From NCBI RefSeq assembly GCF_014284175.1, contig NZ_JACOGA010000006.1, positions 62,001 to 126,000 of the forward strand: a DNA stretch of 64,000 bases, given 5' to 3'. A model generated the notes under the pieces. It searched no databases. It was not told the origin of the DNA and was given only the letters and a program-made list of their open reading frames with translations. This DNA comes from Affinundibacterium flavidum (GTDB lineage: Bacteria; Pseudomonadota; Gammaproteobacteria; Burkholderiales; Burkholderiaceae_D). Below, piece after piece: positions 20,138 through 29,319 of the stretch. Both the position numbers and the translations under genes were made by a program. Within the stretch, counting starts at the first letter, position 1. Each line of letters begins with the position of its first letter.

Positions 20138-21757
20138 ATGTCTGAATTGAATCACGAACAAATTGCGCAAAGGCTGCAACATTTAACTGAGCTCAGCGTA
20201 GCCCTCAATGGCTTGGAAGACACTGAAGCCCTCTTAGAGCGTATTTTAAAAACCGCCAAAAACTTGACCAAAGCCGACGGCGGTACCTTGTATCGCCTGA
20301 ATAAAGACAAGACTCACCTTGAATTTGATATCGCTATCAATGACACCTTGCAATTGCATGTGGGCGGCTCACATCCGCATGCCAAAGATATGCGCTCAAT
20401 CGCCTTATTTGACGAGCACGGCAATCAAAATTTGCATGCTGTCGTCGCGTATGCGGCCAATCTCAAGCAATCGGTGCGGATTTCGAATGTGTATGAAGCG
20501 GATTTGTTCAATTTTTCAGAAATGCGCCGCTTCGATGAACTCAATCACTATCGCTGCCAGTCCTTGTTGACGGTACCGATGTTAAATCACGAAGCTGAAT
20601 TAATCGGCGTCTTACAGTTAATTAACGCAATAGATGCAGAGAGCAATCAGATCACTTCATTTAATGAAACTGACCAACGCTTCATTGAAGCATTAGCCTC
20701 CCAAGCGGCAATCGCTCTAAGTAATCAAGAACTCATTTTTCAACTCGAAAATCTGTTTGAATCGTTGGTCAATTTAATCAATATCGGTATCGATGAAAAA
20801 TCACCGAATACAGGGCGGCATTGCCAGCATGTTCCAGAGCTGACGATGATGCTGGCCGATGCAGTACATCGCAGCGAGGTAAAACCGTTTCAACATTTCC
20901 GTATGACTGAGCGTGACCGCCGTGAATTATGGATGGCGGGTTTGCTGCATGATTGCGGCAAAATCACAACGCCGGTGCATGTCATCGAAAAATCGACCAA
21001 GCTAGAAACTATTTTCGACCGCATACATTTAATCGACGCGCGTTTTGAAATTCTGCGACGTGATGTTGAAATTACCCATTTGAAAAACGCTGCCCAATCT
21101 GGACACGATCATGCGCAAGCACAAGTCGCGCTGCAAGCCGAACTGGCACAAATCGAGAGTGATCGCGCCTTCTTAAAGCATGCGAATATCGGTGCTGAAC
21201 GCATGAGCGATGACGATCAACAAAGAGTGCAACAAATCGCGCAACGGTGTTGGATCGACAGTGACGGTATGCAACACCATTTACTCAATGCCGAAGAAAC
21301 AGAAAATCTGACGATCAAAGGCGGGACGTTAACTTCCGAAGAACGCAAGATCATCAATAATCACATTGCGGTCACTATCCGCATGTTAGAAGCGCTACCG
21401 TGGCCTAAGCATTTGAAAAATGTGCCGGAATACGCTGGCGGTCACCATGAACGCATGGACGGCAAAGGCTATCCACGCGGCTTGCGTGGCGATCAAATGT
21501 CGGTGCAGGCGAGAATTATGGCAATTGCCGATATTTTTGAAGCCTTATCGGCCAAAGATAGACCATACAAAACGGGAAAGACCTTGACCGAATCTTTAGA
21601 CATACTCGGCAAATTCGCCCTCAATGGACACATCGACCCTGACTTATTTCAGGTCTTTGTGAAAGAAAAAGTCTATTTGCAATACGCACAAAAATTCATG
21701 GATAGTGCGCAGATAGATGACGTTGACGAGTCAAAGATTCCGGGTTTGCAAAACTAA
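20138..21757 (+). CDS. GAF-HD-GYP cyclic-di-GMP phosphodiesterase
   Basis: A 539-residue soluble protein. Residues 10-195 are a GAF sensor domain. Residues 210-520 are an HD-GYP domain with the HD pair in LLHDCGKIT near residue 271 and GHHERMDGKGYP near residue 436. A roughly 110-residue insert rich in His and Gln separates the two halves. HD-GYP proteins hydrolyse cyclic di-GMP. It is the first gene of a four-gene operon with an adenylate cyclase, an SH3 protein and an M48 protease, which suggests a nucleotide-signalling and envelope-quality unit. Confidence 0.9.
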   Translation: MSELNHEQIAQRLQHLTELSVALNGLEDTEALLERILKTAKNLTKADGGTLYRLNKDKTHLEFDIAINDTLQLHVGGSHPHAKDMRSIALFDEHGNQNLHAVVAYAANLKQSVRISNVYEADLFNFSEMRRFDELNHYRCQSLLTVPMLNHEAELIGVLQLINAIDAESNQITSFNETDQRFIEALASQAAIALSNQELIFQLENLFESLVNLINIGIDEKSPNTGRHCQHVPELTMMLADAVHRSEVKPFQHFRMTERDRRELWMAGLLHDCGKITTPVHVIEKSTKLETIFDRIHLIDARFEILRRDVEITHLKNAAQSGHDHAQAQVALQAELAQIESDRAFLKHANIGAERMSDDDQQRVQQIAQRCWIDSDGMQHHLLNAEETENLTIKGGTLTSEERKIINNHIAVTIRMLEALPWPKHLKNVPEYAGGHHERMDGKGYPRGLRGDQMSVQARIMAIADIFEALSAKDRPYKTGKTLTESLDILGKFALNGHIDPDLFQVFVKEKVYLQYAQKFMDSAQIDDVDESKIPGLQN

Positions 21758-21800
21758 GTTAAGTTGATCCTACGATCTTACCAAATTCAAGTACCGGAAT

Positions 21801-23654
21801 ATGACTAATCGCGGACACTTCATCCACCTTTTCAGCTTGCTGTTTGTGCTGCTGACGGCGTTCGAATTTCATTATCTGAATTTATTCAATAGTCTCGATT
21901 TTCGTTTATCGGACTACTTGGTCAAACAACATGCGCGCCAATTGCACGCCGACCCGGATATCGTGATTGTCAATATTGACGATGCCAGTTTAGCGAGCAT
22001 GAATGATAGTGTTGGCAATTGGCCGTGGCCACGTTCTACCCATGCAGAATTAATCGAGGGCATTGCCCGACAACAGCCAAGCGCGATTGTTTTTGATTTG
22101 ACGTTTGATCAAAAAGACGTGTACCGGCCTGAAAGTGATGCGCGTTTCAACGAGGCTATAAAGACTCTAACGCAAGATCATCAGAAAATATTTTTTCCCA
22201 TGATACGTCGTCCTTTGGAAAGCGATAAGCATGGCGATTTAGTAGCAGACATTGCAGCACCGTTGGGATTAATCAAAACGGATCGTGCACAGACAAATGC
22301 ACGTGCGGCATTTCAACCACCCTTAGCGATAGCCTCAGATTTATGGCAAGTCGGGACAATTAATTTTCATAAAGATGAAGATGGCGTGGGGCGGCGCTAT
22401 GATCTGTACACCGACGTCTATGGTTGGCTGGCGCCATCCTTGCCAGCCAAAGTAGCCGCTGCGCTGAACTATCCTGTGCCGCGACAAGGCAATATGCTGC
22501 TGGCTTGGCGTGGCGAGAAATTCCCATTCAAACGTATTTCTTACGCCGATTTATATCATGATTTTGAACGCGAAAAACCGCAGCGCGACCCGCTAGAGTT
22601 GCGCGGGAAAATTGTCGTAATTGGCACGGATGCCTCAGCCTTACACGATATTCGCGTCACGCCTATCGATAGTTTGTATTCTGGCTTAGATATACTCGCG
22701 ACGGCCATCGATAATCTAAAAAATCAACGCAGCATGCAGATGCCGCCACGCTGGGTGTCGCTCGCCATTTGTGTCAGCTTACTACTCGCAATTTACCTGT
22801 GTTTTTGGCGGCGTATTAATGCTTTATATCCGGGGCTGGCGTTAATCACCATCACACTGTTAAGTATCGTTGGCAGTTATTTCGCTTTGTCGTCCTTGCT
22901 CTTAGTACCTGTTGTCACGCCCCTACTTTTGATCTGGACTTATTACTTCGCATTAGCCTTGCGCGAGTATTGGTTAGAACGTTTGTCACGTCAAAAAACT
23001 GTCCAGCTATTTAGTCGCTTCGTCAATCCACACGTGGTCAAAGAGTTAGTCTCGTTCGAGGGCTTAAGCCGTGCTGGTGAAAGCCGTGAAATTACTGTGT
23101 TATTTTCAGATATTCGTGGCTTTACTAGCTTGTCCGAGAACCGCACACCACAGGAAGTGGTGAGTTTGCTGAATCGATATTTTTCATTGCAAGTTGAAGT
23201 GATATTCCGCCATGGTGGCTCACTCGATAAATTCATCGGCGATTGCATTATGGCGTTTTGGGGAGCACCACTCGATGATGCAGAACATGCTTTGCACGCG
23301 GTACAAGCAGCGCAGGAAATGGCAGTGGTCTTACAGCAATTCAAGCGCGAGCTAGGTGATCTGGAAGCAGATTTCGATGTCGGCATAGGCTTACATTCAG
23401 GCCCGGCGGTGGTTGGCTTAATCGGCTCTGAACAGCGCAAAGAATACACTGCGATTGGTGACACGGTTAATCTGGCTAGTCGTATTGAAGGATTGACCAA
23501 AGGTATTTCGCGCATTTTGGTCTCACGCGAAACCATGTTGTTATGCAGAGACAAACTTGACTTTCAAGCCTTGGGTTCCTATAAGGTGAAAGGTCGAGAA
23601 CAAGAAGTTGAATTATTTGCCCCCGTTTCACCTACTCAGGGAGAAATCACATGA
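21801..23654 (+). CDS. CHASE2-domain adenylate/guanylate cyclase (class III)
   Basis: A 617-residue inner-membrane protein. An N-terminal helix leads into a periplasmic CHASE2 sensor (DIVIVNIDDASLA, NWPWPRSTHAELI, GKIVVIGTDAS). Three membrane helices at about residues 315-385 follow, then a class III cyclase domain from residue 425. Catalytic metal sites are FSDIRGF near residue 435 and DKFIGDCIMAFWG. It should make cAMP or cGMP; which cannot be settled by eye. It lies 43 bp after the HD-GYP gene and overlaps the SH3 gene by four bases. Confidence 0.92.
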   Translation: MTNRGHFIHLFSLLFVLLTAFEFHYLNLFNSLDFRLSDYLVKQHARQLHADPDIVIVNIDDASLASMNDSVGNWPWPRSTHAELIEGIARQQPSAIVFDLTFDQKDVYRPESDARFNEAIKTLTQDHQKIFFPMIRRPLESDKHGDLVADIAAPLGLIKTDRAQTNARAAFQPPLAIASDLWQVGTINFHKDEDGVGRRYDLYTDVYGWLAPSLPAKVAAALNYPVPRQGNMLLAWRGEKFPFKRISYADLYHDFEREKPQRDPLELRGKIVVIGTDASALHDIRVTPIDSLYSGLDILATAIDNLKNQRSMQMPPRWVSLAICVSLLLAIYLCFWRRINALYPGLALITITLLSIVGSYFALSSLLLVPVVTPLLLIWTYYFALALREYWLERLSRQKTVQLFSRFVNPHVVKELVSFEGLSRAGESREITVLFSDIRGFTSLSENRTPQEVVSLLNRYFSLQVEVIFRHGGSLDKFIGDCIMAFWGAPLDDAEHALHAVQAAQEMAVVLQQFKRELGDLEADFDVGIGLHSGPAVVGLIGSEQRKEYTAIGDTVNLASRIEGLTKGISRILVSRETMLLCRDKLDFQALGSYKVKGREQEVELFAPVSPTQGEIT

Positions 23655-24193
23655 AGCAGAATAGTAAACTCACGCTAATGCTGGTGGCCTTGCCGCTCTG
23701 CTTTAGTTATCAGCTATGTTCGGCTCAAAGTAACACTAGTAACTCCAGTCAACAAGCAAGCCTGGTTCGCCCGACCGAGCTCAAAGCACAAGCGTTTAGT
23801 GATGCGGCAACTCTCAAGGTCTTGCCTGAGAATCTAAAGATCGATGTATTGTCACGCAAAGCGAGCTGGATGGAGGTCAAAGCGCAAGGCACCTTGGGCT
23901 GGGTCAAGATGCTGAGTCTGCGCTTTGATAATAAAGTAACGAGTTCAGGTGGCATCGGTGATGCGGCCAAGAGCCTGTTTGATGCCGCTAAGACTGGTGG
24001 CAATAGTAGCGTCACTACAGGTGCCAAAGGTTTCGACAAAGATAAATTCATCAATCCGACACCGAATCCCGAAGCTTTTGCGAAGATGAAGCAATTCACA
24101 ACGCCAAAAACGGATGCAAGCAATTTCGCAAAGCAAGAGAAATTGAATGAACAACAGCAAACTTATCTCAAAGCACCAGGAGATAAATCATGA
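23651..24193 (+). CDS. Secreted SH3-domain protein
   Basis: A 180-residue protein with a signal peptide ending near YQLCSAQ. Residues 35-95 form a bacterial SH3-like domain ending in WMEVKAQGTLGWVKM. The remaining 85 residues are low-complexity, Lys/Asn-rich and probably disordered. Its ATG overlaps the cyclase stop and its stop overlaps the M48 protease start, so translation is coupled on both sides. A peptidoglycan or protein-binding role in the periplasm is likely but unproven. Confidence 0.85.
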   Translation: MKQNSKLTLMLVALPLCFSYQLCSAQSNTSNSSQQASLVRPTELKAQAFSDAATLKVLPENLKIDVLSRKASWMEVKAQGTLGWVKMLSLRFDNKVTSSGGIGDAAKSLFDAAKTGGNSSVTTGAKGFDKDKFINPTPNPEAFAKMKQFTTPKTDASNFAKQEKLNEQQQTYLKAPGDKS

Positions 24194-25068
24194 AAATGCC
24201 TACTCTGTCTGTGATTGCATTGGCGGTCGTCAGTGCATTAACGATTAGCGCCTGCGCTAATGTTAGCGGTTTAAAAATTAATAATTTTGATCTCGGCAAG
24301 ACCTTGAACGCTGCCAATAGCGCCAAAAATGCCATTGTGCCACTGACCGAACAAGAGGAAATCGCCTTAGGCGAGGGCGTCGCCAGCAATCTGCTCGGTT
24401 TGGCACCCTTACATACAGATCGAGAAGTACAACGGTATGTGAATACTGTCGGACGTTGGGTCAGTATGCATAGCGAGCGCCCTGATTTACCTTGGACATT
24501 TGCCGTGCTCGATTCCAACGAAGTAAATGCCTTTGCGGCACCTGGCGGCTACGTGGTGTTGACCAAGGGCATGCTAATGAAAATAGGTAGTGAGGCAGAG
24601 CTTGCTGGCGTATTGGGACATGAAGTGGCGCATGTCGTACGTAAGCACCATCTCAATGCCATGCAAAAAAGCAGCGCCATGAGTGCGGTCAGAGATGGAT
24701 TAGATGTTGCGATTACTGCCAAGAATGGCAATCCAAATGTATTAAAAGTCTTATCAGTGGGCACCGCGCTCTATGCGCGTGGTCTAGATAAAGAAGATGA
24801 ATACGAATCCGACCGTATGGGCGTGGTATTAGCAGCACGTGCTGGCTATGATCCGTTCGGCCTACCCGCAGTCTTGCACTCGCTGCAAAAGGTGAACAGT
24901 AGCGATGAGGGTATGCAGCTTTTGTTCCAAACCCATCCCAAATTGTCTGATCGTTTGGCGCAATTAGATGGAATTATGGGTAAGGACTTTGATCGTTACG
25001 AGAATCTGCCTAGCGTACAAGGCCGCTTTGAAAAGGTGATGATGCGTCTGAAGGGCACTAGCAAGTAA
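24190..25068 (+). CDS. M48-family metalloprotease lipoprotein
   Basis: A 292-residue protein with a lipobox ending ISAC near residue 21, so it is a predicted lipoprotein. The zinc motif HEVAH lies near residue 150, and EYESDRMGV supplies the third ligand Glu. This resembles the BepA/LoiP group of periplasmic peptidases that act in outer-membrane protein quality control. It closes the four-gene operon, and a hairpin terminator lies about 110 bp downstream. Confidence 0.92.
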   Translation: MKMPTLSVIALAVVSALTISACANVSGLKINNFDLGKTLNAANSAKNAIVPLTEQEEIALGEGVASNLLGLAPLHTDREVQRYVNTVGRWVSMHSERPDLPWTFAVLDSNEVNAFAAPGGYVVLTKGMLMKIGSEAELAGVLGHEVAHVVRKHHLNAMQKSSAMSAVRDGLDVAITAKNGNPNVLKVLSVGTALYARGLDKEDEYESDRMGVVLAARAGYDPFGLPAVLHSLQKVNSSDEGMQLLFQTHPKLSDRLAQLDGIMGKDFDRYENLPSVQGRFEKVMMRLKGTSK

Positions 25069-25179
25069 CTATTATTTGCCAACGAATCTCCTCCAAATTG
25101 CTTTTACATTACTTTTGCATTGCTTGGCAATGAATCATCTCTAGAGAATCTAAAGTACCATCCATCACATTTTGCAGCG

Positions 25180-25215
25180 AACCCGATCACTTCAACAATG
25201 ATCGGGTTTGTTCGC
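25180..25215 (+). terminator. Hairpin terminator after the M48 protease operon
   Basis: A perfect ten-base-pair stem, AACCCGATCA with TGATCGGGTT, and a nine-base loop, followed by a short T-rich tail (TGTTCG). It closes the HD-GYP-to-M48 operon. Confidence 0.65.
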
Positions 25216-25600
25216 CCACGCTAGCTCTTGTCCCACCTTCAACTTCAATCCAGTTCAAGAAGATTTTCTCGCTTAAAATTTACATGAAAGAATTCTTTTT
25301 TAGCACGTAAATTTTAAGCAGTATCTCTGCTTTGCCTGGCATTACGAGACATTACTAGGCTCACAGCCATATTTTCCAAGGCAATTTCTAACAATTAGTC
25401 TGACAATTAGTTTAATAACTAAGACTGGCATACTTTTAGCTATAGGTTTAGTTAGAAGAAAAAATGATTTCATATTTTTATATGAAATCTCCGATTCCTT
25501 TCTTCTAAACAAAACTCACTATTGCGTCCCTAGTGCCCTCACCACCTAGTCAAAATAGGTGATGGCACTGAGATTCACTTATTTATTTCTGGAGAAAATA
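25216..25600. other. Long leader region with two hairpins upstream of a small gene
   Basis: This stretch has no ORF. It holds an AT-rich hairpin at about 25466-25489 (GATTTCATA paired with TATGAAATC), itself bracketed by AGAAGAAA and TTTCTTCT. A stronger hairpin lies at 25533-25569, GTGCCCTCACC-type arm paired with TAGGTGATGGCAC. Neither has a U tract, so they may be leader structures of the gene that follows. Confidence 0.4.
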
Positions 25601-25894
25601 ATGTCTACACCTATCGCAGCAGTCGCTTCATCCGCAGGCCCACTGACTGGCCAAAAAGCCCGTGCTTCCAATAACTTTACCTTACTAAATGGCGGTCAAC
25701 TGGTGGTCAGTGCACCAGTCGGCGTGGTTTTTAGTATCAGCCAAGACAAATCTGGCTCAGACCCTACGCCAGTGTCTGATGCGACCAATGGCACAGTCAT
25801 TGAATCAGGCAAGTTATCCACCAATACGAATTACTACATTGCGTCTCCCAAAAATGCTGCGGGTAATTTTGTGGTGACTTTATCGACGCAATAA
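25601..25894 (+). CDS. Small uncharacterised protein
   Basis: I use the ATG preceded by GGAG seven bases upstream rather than the longer frame, which gives 97 residues. The protein is Ser/Thr/Ala/Gly-rich and beta-like, without signal peptide or membrane helix. The segment NGGQLVVSAPVGVVFSIS is the only hydrophobic stretch. No family is recognised. A strong hairpin precedes it and a terminator-like hairpin follows it, so it is a single-gene transcript. Confidence 0.6.
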   Translation: MSTPIAAVASSAGPLTGQKARASNNFTLLNGGQLVVSAPVGVVFSISQDKSGSDPTPVSDATNGTVIESGKLSTNTNYYIASPKNAAGNFVVTLSTQ

Positions 25895-25933
25895 TTTTGC
25901 GCGCGCTATTTGATCAGACTTTTGATCATCATC

Positions 25934-25975
25934 AGTGGTGAGGTAGGGCTAGGCACTTTCAAGCCACCTCATCAC
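25934..25975 (+). terminator. Hairpin after the small uncharacterised gene
   Basis: GTGGTGAGGT pairs with ACCTCATCAC around a loop of about 20 bases, followed by TTTGCG. It is terminator-like with a poor T run. The remaining bases up to 26215 show nothing else beyond an in-frame TTG extension of the next gene. Confidence 0.45.
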
Positions 25976-26215
25976 TTTGCGTTGGCCTTTTCCGCTCAAC
26001 AATCTTGCAGACTGAAGTAGAGAAATATCTACTTGAGTTCTCGGATCTATATTTCTCAGAATCCCGTTTTGACTGAGCCACTTTCGGCATTGAGGATTTA
26101 TCGGAATGAGTTTGTACAAATTTGGCCTAAGGAAAAGTGCAAAAACAAATTTTTTATTTTCTTAGTTTATTTGATACTATTAAGAATTAGTGATAACTTA
26201 ATTTCATTTTTTCTC

Positions 26216-26602
26216 ATGAAGACTCTTAAAACTATTTCGGTTTACCTAGTCATTATTGGTGCAGGAATTATGATTGGCTACGTGCTTCCACGATTGCCAA
26301 ATTTATTGCAAAAAAAATATACCGAGGGCGAATATTCAAATTTTTTCCCGAATCAATCCAAGACCGTGATTTTGTACGGGACTGCCACTTGCAGCTTTTG
26401 CCGTAGTACGCGCGAATTTTTTAAGGCCAACAAAATCGATTTTTTTGATGTCGATGTACAAACTTCTGAACTAGCAGCGAAAAAGCACGCAGAACTCGGT
26501 GGCGGCGGTGTTCCGGTCACCATCATTGGAAATCGACTGATCCGGGGCTTTCAACCGGATGCCTTTCAAGATGCTCTGAAAGCACTGAACAAGAGCAAAT
26601 AA
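26216..26602 (+). CDS. Membrane-anchored glutaredoxin-like protein
   Basis: The open frame begins at a TTG 183 bases earlier, but the ATG here starts a normal membrane anchor (LKTISVYLVIIGAGIMIGYV), so I choose it. No good ribosome site is visible for either. The 128-residue protein then has a glutaredoxin fold with CSFC at residues 59-62 and the cis-Pro motif GGVPVTIIG. It probably acts as a thiol-disulfide oxidoreductase at the membrane. The next gene encodes a four-cysteine secreted peptide, a possible substrate. Confidence 0.75.
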   Translation: MKTLKTISVYLVIIGAGIMIGYVLPRLPNLLQKKYTEGEYSNFFPNQSKTVILYGTATCSFCRSTREFFKANKIDFFDVDVQTSELAAKKHAELGGGGVPVTIIGNRLIRGFQPDAFQDALKALNKSK

Positions 26603-26689
26603 ACCTAATAGCTAATAAGAATGGACAAGGGTTTCTGGGCGCCCTTGCTCTTGATTTTCGTTTAGCCCATCATTCTCAGGAGACTTACG

Positions 26690-26881
26690 ATGTTTAAATC
26701 TACTACAAAGAAATTGGTTGCTTTCTTATTAGCCGTTGGCTGCAGCGCAGCTTTTGCTTATCCGCCACCATATTATTTCTGCAATAAGGAATGCTTAGCC
26801 GAAGGCTTTGTAAAAGGTAGTCCAGAATACAAAGAATGCATGACATCTTGCCTGGAAATGTGGGGTCAAGCACCGCAGTAA
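26690..26881 (+). CDS. Small secreted twin-CX3C peptide
   Basis: A 63-residue precursor with a good ribosome site (AGGAG) and a signal peptide ending near AAFA. The mature part of about 40 residues has four cysteines at 31, 35, 50 and 54, two CX3C motifs separated by 14 residues. That pattern fits a disulfide-linked helical hairpin. A PPPYYF start follows the cleavage site. I do not recognise a family. It follows a glutaredoxin-like gene by 87 bp and is followed by a strong bidirectional terminator. Confidence 0.7.
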   Translation: MFKSTTKKLVAFLLAVGCSAAFAYPPPYYFCNKECLAEGFVKGSPEYKECMTSCLEMWGQAPQ

Positions 26882-26913
26882 TTAGACGATGTCTTAGGTA
26901 GTACCTAGGAGAA

Positions 26914-26973
26914 AAAAAATCCCTGCAGTTCGTGAATCGATTCTGATCGATTCACAAGCTGCAGGGATTTTGA
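26914..26973. terminator. Bidirectional terminator between convergent genes
   Basis: An almost perfect long stem, ATCCCTGCAG..GTGAATCGAT paired with ATCGATTCAC..CTGCAGGGAT, has an A run on the left and a T run on the right. It can stop transcription from the small secreted peptide gene and from the thiolase gene. Confidence 0.85.
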
Positions 26974-26988
26974 TTTGAGACGATGAGC

Positions 26989-28164
26989 TTAACGTTCTAT
27001 TGCCAACGCCACACCCATACCGCCACCGATACACAAACTCGCCAGACCTTTCTTGGCATCACGACGTATCATCTCGTGAATCAAGCTGACCAAAATACGG
27101 CAGCCAGAAGCACCAATCGGATGGCCAATCGCAATTGCGCCGCCGTTCACATTGATCTTACTGGTATCCCAACCCATTTCACGATTCACACCAATCGCTT
27201 GAGCAGCGAACGCTTCGTTGATTTCCATCAAATCGACTTCTTCATGCGTCCAACCAGCTTTTTTCAAACACAATTGCGCGGCAGGTACCGGACCTAAGCC
27301 CATAATAGTTGGATCAATACCGGCAGAGGAGTAGGCCTTGATCTTAGCCAACACTGGCAAGCCCAATTCAGCGGCTTTTTTGGCAGTCATCATAATTACT
27401 GCAGCTGCGCCGTCATTCAAACCAGAAGCATTGCCCGCGGTGACCGTACCCGCCTTGTCAAATGCTGGACGCAAGGCAGCGAGTGAATCTAAAGTACAGC
27501 CATGCTTGACGAATTCATCGGTATCGAACACGCTAGTGCCCTTTTTGCTGACGATTTCGTAGGGAATAATTTCATCGACAAACTTGCCAGCTTTTTGTGC
27601 AGCCTCGGCTTTATTTTGTGACTCCAGCGCGAACTGATCTTGTTCTTCGCGCGTAATGCCATGCTTTTTTGCGACGTTTTCGGCAGTGATCCCCATGTGA
27701 TATTGGTTATACACATCCCATAATCCATCAACGATCATCGTATCGACTAATTTTGCATCGCCCATACGGAAGCCGTCACGTGAACCAGCCAATACGTGTG
27801 GTGAGGCACTCATATTCTCTTGACCACCAGCGATGATAATTTCAGCATCACCGGCCAAGATTGCTTGAGTTGCCAAATGCGTGGCCTTGAGACCGCTACC
27901 GCAAACTTTATTGATCGTCATGGCTGGCACCATTACTGGCAAACCTGCGCGTATCATCGCTTGACGTGCTGCATTCTGACCAACACCCGCAGTCAAGACT
28001 TGACCTAAAATCACTTCACTAATTGCATCTCCGCTCAAACCCGTTTTTGCCAGCAAGGCTTTGATCACATGCGCACCTAAATCGGATGCCGCAACTTTAG
28101 CCAATGAACCACCAAATTTACCAACCGCGGTACGTCCAGCGGCGACGATGACGACTTCTTGCAT
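26989..28164 (-). CDS. Acetyl-CoA acetyltransferase (thiolase)
   Basis: The longer frame is trimmed to [10 protein letters not shown] because GGGAG lies six bases before that ATG; 391 residues, the usual length. The enzyme joins two acetyl-CoA to acetoacetyl-CoA or runs the reverse. Catalytic Cys88 lies in [10 protein letters not shown], the His in GHPIGASG, and the second Cys in CIGGGMG. With the phasin gene next upstream, a role in polyhydroxybutyrate synthesis (PhaA or BktB type) is likely, but the symbol is not certain. Confidence 0.9.
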   Translation of the reverse strand: MQEVVIVAAGRTAVGKFGGSLAKVAASDLGAHVIKALLAKTGLSGDAISEVILGQVLTAGVGQNAARQAMIRAGLPVMVPAMTINKVCGSGLKATHLATQAILAGDAEIIIAGGQENMSASPHVLAGSRDGFRMGDAKLVDTMIVDGLWDVYNQYHMGITAENVAKKHGITREEQDQFALESQNKAEAAQKAGKFVDEIIPYEIVSKKGTSVFDTDEFVKHGCTLDSLAALRPAFDKAGTVTAGNASGLNDGAAAVIMMTAKKAAELGLPVLAKIKAYSSAGIDPTIMGLGPVPAAQLCLKKAGWTHEEVDLMEINEAFAAQAIGVNREMGWDTSKINVNGGAIAIGHPIGASGCRILVSLIHEMIRRDAKKGLASLCIGGGMGVALAIER

Positions 28165-28321
28165 GTAAAACTCCCTAAAGGTTAAAGTCAAGCTTGCAGT
28201 GAATCCATAAGATTACACCAGTCTGTAAAGCTTGGCGCACAATTGCCGTGGAAAATATTGCGCCGCATCAGAATTGCTGAATTTTTATGCAATTATTTTG
28301 TGTACCAGGAAAATTTGGACG

Positions 28322-28353
28322 AAAAAAAAGCTTCCTTTTCAGAAAGCTTTTTT
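28322..28353 (-). terminator. Terminator after the phasin gene
   Basis: AAAAAAGCTT pairs with AAGCTTTTTT around a ten-base loop, with an A/T run on both sides. It lies between the phasin stop and the thiolase start, so these are separate transcripts. Confidence 0.6.
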
Positions 28354-28463
28354 CATTGAAATCGCATTTATTTCATGCAAACAAGTTTAACTGCACTTGT
28401 GGTCGAAATTTGCGACTTCTTAGTCGTTTAGCGCTTGGCTTGGCCGCGCGCTGATCGGCTAAA

Positions 28464-29030
28464 TTACTTCTTTTTTGATGTTGTCGTTGCTTTTTCAGCA
28501 GCTTGTGTGAATTGCTTAGTGGCATTTGCCAAGTTGTCTTCCAAAGTCGCAACAGCTTGTTTGGTCGTTTTTGTCAATTGCTCGTAGCCTGCGTTGATGT
28601 TGCCAACAACAGATTTCAATGCTGTTACAGCTTGTTCGGAACCAGCTGGTGCATTTTTTGTCACTTCGTCGATCAAAGAAACAACTTTTGCATTTGTTTC
28701 AGCGATATGAGATTCCACTGCTTTCGTGAATTCTTGTTGTGTTGCTGAAGTGATAGTTGCCAAATGACGGCCATATGCCAAGGCTTTTTCTGCACTTGGT
28801 TTAGCTTGAGCAGATGCCAAAGCGATCAATTCTTGTGCGTCTTTTGCGTTCAACAATTGTTGAGTCGCTGCTGTGCCTTCTTCGAAAGTTGCTTTAGCAG
28901 CGTTCACGTTCAAAGACACGAACTGTTCCAAGCCTTCAAATGCTTTTTGGTTCAATGCTGTGATAGCAGCAAATTGCGCTTCCAAGTTAGTCTTAGTAGC
29001 AGCGATAAATTGTTCTGGTGTTGTGTACAT
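28464..29030 (-). CDS. phaP: Phasin family protein (PHA granule coat)
   Basis: A 188-residue helical, Ala/Lys/Thr-rich protein. The N terminus MYTTPEQFIAATKTNLEAQF and the following amphipathic helices match the proteobacterial phasin family. It should coat polyhydroxyalkanoate granules and control their size. GGAG six bases before the ATG supports the start. The C-terminal 25 residues are Lys/Thr-rich as in other phasins. Confidence 0.9.
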   Translation of the reverse strand: MYTTPEQFIAATKTNLEAQFAAITALNQKAFEGLEQFVSLNVNAAKATFEEGTAATQQLLNAKDAQELIALASAQAKPSAEKALAYGRHLATITSATQQEFTKAVESHIAETNAKVVSLIDEVTKNAPAGSEQAVTALKSVVGNINAGYEQLTKTTKQAVATLEDNLANATKQFTQAAEKATTTSKKK

Positions 29031-29115
29031 GGAATTCTCCGGTAAGTTGACGAGTCAGTTTGACGATTCGGTTTGATTCAAAATGGCAGTGAGTCCCAAA
29101 ACATCTTTAACATGG

Positions 29116-29124
29116 TGCACCGCA
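29116..29124. promoter_or_regulatory. Possible PhaR-type site before the phasin gene
   Basis: TGCACCGCA, a TGC-N3-GCA element, lies about 90 bp before the phasin ATG. PhaR repressors bind TGC/GCA repeats upstream of phasin genes. A nine-base match is weak evidence. Confidence 0.25.
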
Positions 29125-29319
29125 ACAATTCGCATTCTACTGACTATTTTTTAAGCGTCAAGCTTTTTTTGTGCATCGCATCAAAATAATTGGTCAGCCA
29201 CGGTTTTTATTGATTTTGAACCAATATTTCTCTTGTTTTTCAAAGGTTTAGCATGAAATTCTTATATGGGCATTCGCATTAACTGATCAACTTATTCATC
29301 AATTTCCTACCAGATACGC

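Noticed and set aside
22991..23554. 187-codon minus-strand frame inside the CHASE2 cyclase gene
   Set aside because: It is the antisense shadow of the conserved cyclase domain and has no recognisable protein features.
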